Assembly: GCA_002431635.1 (NCBI GenBank)
Contig: DJGH01000057.1
Span: 13,526 to 19,555 of the forward strand
Source: Petrotoga sp. UBA5851
GTDB taxonomy: Bacteria; Thermotogota; Thermotogae; Petrotogales; Petrotogaceae
Length of the DNA: 6,030 nt
Direction: 5' to 3'
The stretch's first letter is position 1, and each line of letters opens with the position of its first letter. A program made the position numbers and the translations under genes. The notes beneath the pieces are model-generated. The model ran no database searches and had not been told where the DNA came from. It saw only the letters and a program-made list of their open reading frames with translations. Below are positions 1 through 5,962 of this stretch, in pieces.

Positions 1-45
1 AAATAACTGAGCAGATTCAACTACCCATACCGATTCATTCATCAT
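1..45 (-). CDS. 5' end of the gene after hslV (partial, runs off window)
   Basis: The minus strand has an ATG at 45-43 that shares the ATGA motif with the hslV stop codon (TGA, 44-42). It is followed directly by a second in-frame ATG. The frame stays open for all 15 remaining codons and reads MMNESVWVVESAQLF. A purine-rich stretch ending in GGTGGAAAG lies just upstream inside hslV and could serve as a ribosome binding site. By known gene order the gene after hslV is usually hslU, the AAA+ unfoldase partner. The visible residues do not show the usual HslU opening (a Thr-Pro-Arg/Lys-x-Ile-Val motif within about the first ten residues), so the identity is left open. The overlap supports a real start; the product is unknown. 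Confidence 0.45.
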   Translation of the reverse strand, partial: MMNESVWVVESAQLF

Positions 46-572
46 ACACTTTCCACCACTATGTTGGAGTTGGTGTATATACAGATATCACTAGCAATTA
101 GTATAGCTTTTTGAGCTATTTCTTCAGCAGAAAGTTCAGTATTTTCAAGCAGAGCCCTTGCGGCTGCAAGAGCATAAGGCCCGCCTGATCCTATAGCTAT
201 GGCATCATCTTGAGGTTCTATAACCTCGCCGTTTCCTGAAATGAGAAGCATGCTTTCCTTATCAGCTACAATAAGCATGGCTTCCAAAGTTTTCAAGGCT
301 TTATCAGTACGCCACTCCTTTGTTAGTTCAACAGCTGCTTTTAAAAGATTTGAATTAGAATTCTTATACTTTATTTCGAATCGTTCAAAAAGAGAAAGAG
401 CATCGGCGACCGAACCTGCAAATCCTGCTACGACCTTTCCTTCTCCGAGCCTTCTGACTTTTCGTGCAGTGGCCTTTAAAACAGTATTTCCAAGAGTCAC
501 TTGTCCATCTGCACATATAACTGTTTTTCCGTTTCGTTTTACGCCTATAACAGTTGTACCTTTAAGTATCAT
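42..572 (-). CDS. hslV: HslV, peptidase subunit of the HslUV (ClpYQ) ATP-dependent protease
   Basis: This is the proteasome-beta-like threonine peptidase that stacks as two hexameric rings and degrades proteins fed to it by the HslU ATPase in the cytoplasm. The 176 residues match the family's usual length. A five-residue propeptide (MILKG) precedes Thr6-Thr7; cleavage after Gly5 would expose Thr6 as nucleophile. Counting from that Thr, the expected Asp17 (Asp22 here, in ADGQVTLGN) and Lys33 (Lys38, in ARKVRR) fall exactly in place, as does the GSGG serine (Ser129). Other family signatures are AGFAGSVADA, EWRTDK, GNGEVIEP, AARALLENT and DICIYTN near the C-terminus. The usual Gly before the active-site Asp is Ala21 here, preceded by Cys20. 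The start follows GGAGG at 7 bases, and ddl ends 15 bases upstream. The stop overlaps the start of the next gene. Confidence 0.97.
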   Translation of the reverse strand: MILKGTTVIGVKRNGKTVICADGQVTLGNTVLKATARKVRRLGEGKVVAGFAGSVADALSLFERFEIKYKNSNSNLLKAAVELTKEWRTDKALKTLEAMLIVADKESMLLISGNGEVIEPQDDAIAIGSGGPYALAAARALLENTELSAEEIAQKAILIASDICIYTNSNIVVESV

Positions 573-579
573 GAGAGTA

Positions 580-584
580 CCTCC
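580..584 (-). promoter_or_regulatory. Ribosome binding site of hslV
   Basis: GGAGG on the minus strand lies 7 bases before the hslV ATG, inside the 15-base gap after the ddl stop (TAA, 590-588). It fixes the hslV start at 572, which gives the short propeptide before Thr-Thr. It also shows that hslV can be initiated independently of ddl termination, although ribosomes finishing ddl would be very close. Confidence 0.85.
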
Positions 585-587
585 GGG

Positions 588-1469
588 TTATATATGATTT
601 TTGATTATTGTATCAACTATCTGATCAAAGGTCATACCTTTGGCATATGCAGATTGTGGAAGATCACTCAGGTTAGTCATTCCAGGAACAGTGTTAACTT
701 CAAGAACATAAAAAGAATTTTTCCATATCAGACCGTCTATCCTAAACATATCTTTGAGATCCAGAACAGAAGTAATTGTCTTACATGCTTTTTCTATAGA
801 CTCCATTTCTGTGCTGTTTAGATTAGCGGGAACTATAAACTCTGTCATGCCGTCTGTATACTTGGCCTCATAATCATAAAATTCGTTCTTTGGTCTCAGT
901 TCAAGTATGGGTAAAATCTCGTAGTCAGATCTGTTTTGAAGTACAGATACAGTTATTTCGCGTGCTTTTATGTACTGCTGAATAAGCATCTGTCCGTATA
1001 TTTTGAGTTCCTGCTCCATAGCCTGAAGGTACTGCATATGAGAGTGTATAATATGAACTCCTTTGCTGGAGCCGCTGGATCGTGGCTTAATAACAAAAGG
1101 ATAATCAAAAGGTTCTGATATTAAGTCTTTAGTCAGATATGTTTCTGGACATTTTATAACATCTTTAAAAAGATTATGAAAAACGTACTTATCATAAGTA
1201 CTTGAGCATACTGATACTCCCGAACAGGTATATTTTTTCCCTTTAAGATCTAAAAGACCCTGAATTTTCCCATCTTCGCCTATTGCACCATGTATAAGGT
1301 TAAAAACAAGGTCGCATAAGTCAATTTTTTCTATAAAATCTTTATCTCTAGGATCCATAAGAAAAGATGAATAACCAAGCCTTTTAAGGGAATTTAAAAC
1401 ATTATTCCCACTGAGATAGGAAATTTCGCTTTCGTTGGAAGGCCCCCCGACCAGAATACCTATTTTCAT
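588..1469 (-). CDS. ddl: D-alanine--D-alanine ligase
   Basis: This cytoplasmic ATP-grasp enzyme joins two D-alanines, using ATP, to give the D-Ala-D-Ala dipeptide that MurF adds to the peptidoglycan precursor. The 293 residues are slightly shorter than the roughly 306 of E. coli DdlB but complete. Visible family motifs in order are: GGPSNESEIS with Glu13 (first D-Ala site), HGxxGEDG at 60-67, Lys94, Lys128 and the SSKG loop at 134-137 (ATP site; Ser134 matches E. coli Ser150), FYDYEAKY with Lys203 and Tyr204, RID at 243-245, and EVNTVPGMT at 257-265 (metal-binding Glu257 and Asn259). Tyr204 matches E. coli Tyr216; its retention argues for a dipeptide ligase, not a VanA-type D-lactate ligase. 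The ATG shares four bases (ATGA) with the topA stop. With alr at the head of the same operon, it completes the D-Ala branch. Confidence 0.96.
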   Translation of the reverse strand: MKIGILVGGPSNESEISYLSGNNVLNSLKRLGYSSFLMDPRDKDFIEKIDLCDLVFNLIHGAIGEDGKIQGLLDLKGKKYTCSGVSVCSSTYDKYVFHNLFKDVIKCPETYLTKDLISEPFDYPFVIKPRSSGSSKGVHIIHSHMQYLQAMEQELKIYGQMLIQQYIKAREITVSVLQNRSDYEILPILELRPKNEFYDYEAKYTDGMTEFIVPANLNSTEMESIEKACKTITSVLDLKDMFRIDGLIWKNSFYVLEVNTVPGMTNLSDLPQSAYAKGMTFDQIVDTIIKNHI

Positions 1470-3721
1470 TTTTGCGGCATCTCCTTTTCATCATAGTAGG
1501 TTTTGTCTTTAAGACAAAAAAGTTTTTCAGATTTATTTTTATAGCTATAAAAAAGCTTGCTTCCACATTCAGGACAGATATAATCGGAAGGTTCGTACCA
1601 GAAAAGTTCCTTGCACTGTTCGTTAGTACAGGCATAAAAAATCTTTCCCTTTTTTGACCTAAGTTTAATAACTTCGGAGCCGCATTTTGGACAATGTCCA
1701 CGTACAGGAATATTCTTAGTAAACTTACAGGTCGGATAGTTGCTACAGGCTATGAAATCTCCATATCTTCCTTTTTTCAATACAAGATCAGAACCACATT
1801 TAGGACACTTGCCAAAGTTCTTTTCTTCTTGAACAGCAGACGCATCTGAAAAATCAGAATTAAAAAAGACTTTATTTCCCATAGTCACTGCGAGACAATC
1901 AAAACTAACTTTTTTGGTCTCTTTGCACTTAAGGCATTTCAAATAAATTCCGTACCTTCCGAAAGCAAGCACCATATTTTCTTCACAATTCTTACATTTT
2001 ACATTACTTTGATAGCTTAGTTCGCTTTGTTCCTTAACAATGTTGTGCTCTGTTTCAGATAAATTTATTTTAAATGATGAGTAGAAATTCTCCATAAGGT
2101 CGCAGTATCCAAGCTCACCGGTTTCTATCCTGTCAAGTTCATTTTCCATATTTGCGGTAAAACTTGCATCCACAATATTAGGAAAGTTTTTGTTTAGGAA
2201 ATCATTTACTAAAAAGCCTGATATCGTTGGTATCAATACGCTTTTTTCACCCTTTACGACATATTTCCGTTCATAAAGGGTCGAAAGAACCGTTGCATAA
2301 GTTGAAGGTCTTCCAATTCCTAGAGTCTCCATTTCTTTTACCATAGATGCTTCCGTATATCGTGAAGGCGGTTTGGTCTGTTCGGCTTCACTTTTAAGAG
2401 AAACCGGAGAAATATTACCGCTCTGCGGTATAATAACTTCTTTTTCTGTCTCGCCGCTTTTATAGAAAATTTCGTAACCATCAAAATTAAGTTTTTTAGA
2501 TGAAATTTCAAATGTATACTTCTCAGTTTCATCAGTTATGCAGTAGACTTTTTCAGTGTAAGAACTGCTGGTAGACTGGCTGGCCATAAAACGTGACCAT
2601 ACAAGGTTGTAAAGTTTTAAGAGATCGCCTTTTATAAGAGTTTTTGCCTGAGAAGGATTCATCTGTATATCGGTCGGTCTGATTGCCTCGTGTGCATCCT
2701 GAGTTTTATTTTTCGGATTTTTCATTTTATAGTTTCCGCAGTATTCCTGTCCATAGTTACTTAATATATAGTCTTTTGCTGCTTTTGCTGCTATATCTGA
2801 AATTCTTGTCGAATCTGTTCTCATGTAAGTTATAAAAGCAATATGTCCGTTTTCAGTATCCACACCTTCATAAAGCTGCTGGGCTACTTGCATTGTTCTT
2901 TTAGAAGTCCACCCAAGCATTGAAATTGCAGTTTGCTGTAAAGTGCTTGTAATAAATGGTTCTGGCGGATTTCGCTTTAACTGTTTATTTTTAACTTCTT
3001 TTACAAAGAACTGTTTGTTCTTAAGATATACAAAAATTTCATCTCTTTTGGCTTCATTTATACTTTCCATTTTCAATTTTTTATTATTTTCTTTTGTGAT
3101 AATTATTTTGTAATCATTATACAGCAGAAATATTTTGAAAAAATCTTTCGGGATAAATTGAAAGATCTCTCGTTCTTTTTCTGAGATAATCTTTAAGGCA
3201 GCCGACTGTACACGCCCAGCACTTGAGTTGTTTGAGCGTATAATTTTCCATATTAACGGACTCAGTTTGTATCCGACAACCCTGTCCAAGACTCTTCTTG
3301 CCAGCTGAGCATCAACTTTTACAGTATCAATTTTCTGTGGTGTGTTAATAGCGTTTTTTATTGCGGTTTCTGTGATCTCACTGAATATTATTCTGTTGGG
3401 TTCATCCTTGGGCAGATCAAGAATCTGACTTAAATGCCATGCTATGGCCTCGCCTTCCCTATCCATATCTGATGCAAGAAAAATATTTTTACCTTTTGAA
3501 ATTTTTTTTATTTCATCAATAACGTTTTGTTTTCCTTCCATTATTTCAAATTCAGGAGAAAACCCCTTTTCAATGCTGACGCCAAATTTTTTCTTTGGAA
3601 GATCTCTTACATGTCCCTTGGAGGCTACTACTTCATAGTTTTTTCCAAGGTAGCGTTCTATAGTCTTTGCCTTGGCCGGGGATTCCACAATGACCAAGTA
3701 CTTTTGTTCTTTTTTTGCCAT
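1466..3721 (-). CDS. topA: DNA topoisomerase I (type IA) with C-terminal zinc ribbons
   Basis: This enzyme relaxes negatively supercoiled DNA by cutting one strand through a 5'-phosphotyrosine link and passing the other strand. The TOPRIM domain covers about residues 7-120, with the start motif VIVESPAKAKTI (Glu13) and the acidic triad motif ASDMDREGEAIAWH (Asp85, Asp87, Glu89). The type IA core follows: SAGRVQSAAL near 167-176, the active-site motif YMRTDSTR (Tyr299, Arg301), QDAHEAIRPT near 341-350, PPSRYTEASMVKEME near 451-465 and GIGRPSTYA near 468-476. The tail holds three complete four-cysteine motifs (C576/579/596/599, C639/642/659/665, C677/680/698/703) and a fourth with only C716, C719 and C736. 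At 751 residues it has the usual bacterial length. The stop codon of the upstream exonuclease gene overlaps its ATG as TGATG, and ddl overlaps its end by four bases. Confidence 0.98.
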   Translation of the reverse strand: MAKKEQKYLVIVESPAKAKTIERYLGKNYEVVASKGHVRDLPKKKFGVSIEKGFSPEFEIMEGKQNVIDEIKKISKGKNIFLASDMDREGEAIAWHLSQILDLPKDEPNRIIFSEITETAIKNAINTPQKIDTVKVDAQLARRVLDRVVGYKLSPLIWKIIRSNNSSAGRVQSAALKIISEKEREIFQFIPKDFFKIFLLYNDYKIIITKENNKKLKMESINEAKRDEIFVYLKNKQFFVKEVKNKQLKRNPPEPFITSTLQQTAISMLGWTSKRTMQVAQQLYEGVDTENGHIAFITYMRTDSTRISDIAAKAAKDYILSNYGQEYCGNYKMKNPKNKTQDAHEAIRPTDIQMNPSQAKTLIKGDLLKLYNLVWSRFMASQSTSSSYTEKVYCITDETEKYTFEISSKKLNFDGYEIFYKSGETEKEVIIPQSGNISPVSLKSEAEQTKPPSRYTEASMVKEMETLGIGRPSTYATVLSTLYERKYVVKGEKSVLIPTISGFLVNDFLNKNFPNIVDASFTANMENELDRIETGELGYCDLMENFYSSFKINLSETEHNIVKEQSELSYQSNVKCKNCEENMVLAFGRYGIYLKCLKCKETKKVSFDCLAVTMGNKVFFNSDFSDASAVQEEKNFGKCPKCGSDLVLKKGRYGDFIACSNYPTCKFTKNIPVRGHCPKCGSEVIKLRSKKGKIFYACTNEQCKELFWYEPSDYICPECGSKLFYSYKNKSEKLFCLKDKTYYDEKEMPQK
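1481..1486 (-). promoter_or_regulatory. Ribosome binding site of ddl, inside the end of topA
   Basis: AAGGAG on the minus strand lies 11 bases before the ddl ATG, within the last codons of topA. The spacing is a little long. Together with the ATGA stop/start overlap it indicates that ddl is translated by re-initiation or coupled initiation after topA. Confidence 0.65.
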
Positions 3722-4788
3722 CAGATAGATCCTCCAGCGAAAAATTCTTTATTGAACATCAATCTTCTGCCCAGAGATTTGTCGTATTCAGTCCAGTTAC
3801 TATCAACTGAAGATTTTAGCGAGTTGTCTATACAGGTTCTAAATTGAGACACCTTCGAGTCCATGTTATCGCAGAAATGTAAAAGCTGTGCCTCTATAGT
3901 CTTGGGAATAACGGGACTGCCATACTCTATCTCTCCGTGGTGAGAAGCTACAATATGAACAATATGCTCAAGAGTCTTGTTGTCAAGCTCTTCAATATTA
4001 CGTGCTTTTTCATAGATCATTGAACAGCCCATAACTATATGACCAATAAGTTCACCATTATCTGTTTTTTCAATCCCATAGGGACATATAGAGTATTCAT
4101 AAATTTTTCCTATATCATGAAGAATAGCACCGGCTATCATTATATCCTCATCGATTATACCCTTGTATATTGAACACAGATTGATACTTATTTTTAGCAC
4201 AGTACAGGTATGTTCAAGAAGACCGTTTTTATAAGCATGATGAACAGTCATTCCAGCCGGTAGTTCAGTAAACTTTTTAATAAAGCCGTTGTCTTGCACA
4301 AAGAATGATTCTAACAACTTTTTGATGCCTAGAGTTGTTATTGTATCTATAGCATTTTTAATATATAGAATCATTTCTTGGGGATCCTTTGAACTTTTTT
4401 CTATAAATTTTTCCTGATATATCTGAGTTTCGTCCAGTACCTCCAAAGAACCTTGTTCTTTAAAAATATTAAGCTGAAGCCTATTTTCAAACATCACTGT
4501 ATGTCCGCTTACACGGACAATCTGACCTATACGGAGATTCTTGTCATACTCTTGCGGAAAAGACCAGTCGATTGCTCTTAATACTCCGCTTTTATCAGCT
4601 AAAGTGAGCAAAATAAATTTTTTACCGTCTTTCGTTGACTGAAGTCTTTTGCTTACGAGCTTAAGATCAATTTTTACAGTCATATCCGCGCCCAGATCCT
4701 TAACAAGAATGTCTTTTTCCTGAAGAAGACTGCCAAGTTTTATTCCCTGGTCTTTGATTATGCTCGCAAGATCAATACCTTCATTCAA
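3721..4788 (-). CDS. yhaM: YhaM-family 3'-5' exoribonuclease (OB-fold plus HD domain)
   Basis: Members of this family (YhaM of Bacillus, CBF1 of Staphylococcus) are metal-dependent 3'-5' exonucleases acting on RNA and single-stranded DNA. Two domains can be seen. An OB-fold nucleic-acid-binding region lies at about residues 36-118 (LLTLADKSGVLRAIDW, IGQIVRVSGHT). An HD phosphohydrolase domain lies at about 180-315, with His193 (GLLEHT), the His224-Asp225 pair (ILHDIGK), His250 (IGH), SHHGEIEYGSP at 282-292 and Asp307/Asp310 (HFCDNMDSK). These motifs match YhaM closely in order and wording. At 355 residues it is about 40 longer than Bacillus YhaM, mostly through a leader of some 35 residues before the OB-fold. 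The start is a TTG; the nearest ATG (4784) is out of frame and the next in-frame Met is residue 36. It overlaps alr by 8 bases. Substrate preference (RNA or DNA) cannot be read from sequence. Confidence 0.9.
   Translation of the reverse strand: MNEGIDLASIIKDQGIKLGSLLQEKDILVKDLGADMTVKIDLKLVSKRLQSTKDGKKFILLTLADKSGVLRAIDWSFPQEYDKNLRIGQIVRVSGHTVMFENRLQLNIFKEQGSLEVLDETQIYQEKFIEKSSKDPQEMILYIKNAIDTITTLGIKKLLESFFVQDNGFIKKFTELPAGMTVHHAYKNGLLEHTCTVLKISINLCSIYKGIIDEDIMIAGAILHDIGKIYEYSICPYGIEKTDNGELIGHIVMGCSMIYEKARNIEELDNKTLEHIVHIVASHHGEIEYGSPVIPKTIEAQLLHFCDNMDSKVSQFRTCIDNSLKSSVDSNWTEYDKSLGRRLMFNKEFFAGGSI
3731..3735 (-). promoter_or_regulatory. Ribosome binding site of topA
   Basis: GGAGG on the minus strand lies 9 bases before the topA ATG (3721-3719), within the last codons of the YhaM-family gene. 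The stop and start share one base as TGATG, a typical coupling arrangement. Confidence 0.85.
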
Positions 4789-5905
4789 ATATAACTCCTC
4801 CCTTAATGTATTTGCGTCTGATTCTAGAGGTAATTTTTGAAGTTATCTCATAGTTTATGGTGCCGCATATATCCGCAAGCTCATCGGCAGAGATAAAACT
4901 ATTGTTTGACTGTCCTATAAGAACTACCTCATCATCATAAGCAACGTTTTTGCCAGTTACATCAACGGTCATCTGATCCATTGATATTCTGCCAAGTATA
5001 TCGCAGTATTCGCCGTTTATCAGAACCCTTCCCCTGTTGGAAAGAGATCGGAAATAACCATCAGCATAGCCTACCGGTATTATAGCGGTTTGAAGCTTTT
5101 CCTTAGCAGTGTATGTTCTGGAGTATCCTACTGTTTCGCCTTTTTCTACAGTATTCAATTTTATAATTTTACTTTTAATTTCCATAACAGGTTTAAGACC
5201 GTTTATATACTTTTTTGATGACGGTTGCAGTCCGTATGTTGCAATTCCAGGCCTTACGATATCTAGTGAGTTTTGTGGGAAAAACATTGCAGCCGCACTA
5301 TTTGACATATGACGCAGTGAAATGCTTATCCCTTTTGAAAGTATGTATTCAAGCATCTTTAAGTATTTCTCATACTGTATGGAAACAAAGTCATCCAGAT
5401 CATCAGCCGTTGCATAATGAGAATAAAAACCTCTAATTCTTAGATTATACTTCTTGATTAAATCTATGACAGAATCCATTTCATAATCATTAATTCCTAC
5501 TCTGGACATTCCAGTGTTGTATTTGATATCAAATACAAATTTTCTTATATCGTTTCCCAATAATGCGTATGCCTGCTCAATAAAGTGTGCTGAAAAAATG
5601 GTTGGAACAATATAATCGGAAAATTCTATGTAATCTTTCAGTTCGTAAGGTTCACAGTATCCGAATATAAGGATCTGCGAAGTCAGACCATTTTTTATAA
5701 GGTCAGCGGCTTCTGAAATAAAGGCAACAGCAAACTTACTATAGCCCTCATTCTGTGCAGCTTTTGAAAGTTCAATCTTTCCGTGTCCGTAGGCATCTGC
5801 TTTTACTACAGGCATAATATCTTTTTTACAGGTGTTTCTTATAAGTTCAAGATTCCAAAGATAATTATCAATATTAACCCAAGCTACCGTTCCCCTGCCG
5901 TTCAT
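4781..5905 (-). CDS. alr: Alanine racemase (PLP-dependent)
   Basis: This enzyme interconverts L- and D-alanine in the cytoplasm and supplies D-alanine for peptidoglycan. The 374 residues fit the family. The N-terminal TIM-barrel begins at WVNIDNYLWNL. The PLP lysine is Lys35 in the signature VVKADAYGHG. GMSRVG (Arg135), SNSAA (201-205) and the phosphate-side motif VRPGIATYG (Arg218) follow. The C-terminal beta domain carries the second catalytic base Tyr261 in VGYSRTY, then VGYADGY, GRISMDQMTVDV and the late tyrosine motif NYEITSKITSR (Tyr352). No key residue is missing. The ATG follows an AGGGGGG site at 6 bases. It is the first complete gene of the operon and overlaps the next gene by 8 bases. 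Its pathway partner ddl lies three genes further down. Confidence 0.97.
   Translation of the reverse strand: MNGRGTVAWVNIDNYLWNLELIRNTCKKDIMPVVKADAYGHGKIELSKAAQNEGYSKFAVAFISEAADLIKNGLTSQILIFGYCEPYELKDYIEFSDYIVPTIFSAHFIEQAYALLGNDIRKFVFDIKYNTGMSRVGINDYEMDSVIDLIKKYNLRIRGFYSHYATADDLDDFVSIQYEKYLKMLEYILSKGISISLRHMSNSAAAMFFPQNSLDIVRPGIATYGLQPSSKKYINGLKPVMEIKSKIIKLNTVEKGETVGYSRTYTAKEKLQTAIIPVGYADGYFRSLSNRGRVLINGEYCDILGRISMDQMTVDVTGKNVAYDDEVVLIGQSNNSFISADELADICGTINYEITSKITSRIRRKYIKGGVIFE
4795..4802 (-). promoter_or_regulatory. Ribosome binding site that decides the TTG start of the YhaM-family gene
   Basis: GGGAGGAG on the minus strand lies 6 bases before a TTG codon at 4788-4786, near the ideal distance. 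It is inside the last codons of alr. An ATG four bases further on (4784-4782) is in another frame that stops after eight codons. The TTG is therefore the best start for the 355-residue protein. Confidence 0.8.
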
Positions 5906-5911
5906 TTTTTT

Positions 5912-5918
5912 CCCCCCT
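5912..5918 (-). promoter_or_regulatory. Ribosome binding site of alr (AGGGGGG)
   Basis: The minus strand reads AGGGGGG followed by six A residues and the alr ATG. It can pair with the 16S anti-Shine-Dalgarno only imperfectly, because the usual central A is replaced by G. It differs from the canonical GGAGG sites of the neighbouring genes. The spacing of 6 bases is normal. Confidence 0.6.
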
Positions 5919-5944
5919 GATTAAATCTAGCAGTATATATATAT

Positions 5945-5962
5945 TCTCAATATTTTTTGAGA
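5945..5962. repeat. Short perfect inverted repeat in the alr leader
   Basis: TCTCAA and TTGAGA are six-base arms separated by a six-base AT-only centre. The site lies 39 bases before the alr ATG. The arms could form a weak hairpin in RNA or a dyad operator in DNA. No T-run follows on either strand, so a terminator is unlikely. A flanking (TA)n run of 11 bases (5934-5944) makes the area easy to melt. Confidence 0.4.

Noticed and set aside
241..821. Plus-strand open frames opposite hslV and the end of ddl (241-597 and 501-821).
   Set aside because: They lie antisense to genes with clear family motifs, have no convincing start context or recognisable domain, and read as shadow sequence.
588..1469. 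Ddl as a vancomycin-resistance type D-Ala-D-Lac ligase.
   Set aside because: The FYDYEAKY motif with Tyr204 is retained, which is typical of ordinary D-Ala-D-Ala ligases, and no vanH/vanX-like neighbours are present.
1402..1701. Minus-strand frame of 99 codons across the topA/ddl junction.
   Set aside because: It overlaps both real genes in another frame; its sequence shows no family motif, while topA zinc cysteines and the ddl N-terminal GGPSNE motif are intact in the true frames.
3444..3847. Plus-strand frames opposite the start of topA and the end of the YhaM-family gene.
   Set aside because: They are antisense to the highly conserved TOPRIM motifs and the HD protein C-terminus, and nothing in them resembles a known protein.
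5109..5436. Plus-strand frames opposite alr.
   Set aside because: They are antisense to the alr beta domain and barrel, with no domain and no clear ribosome binding site.
5922..5950. A second promoter with TTGAGA (5950-5945) and extended -10 TGC-TAGATT on the minus strand.
   Set aside because: The spacer is only 15 bases and the predicted start would fall in the alr ribosome binding site, leaving almost no leader.
5945..5962. The leader dyad as a rho-independent terminator.
   Set aside because: The stem is only six base pairs, AT-rich, and no T-run follows on either strand.
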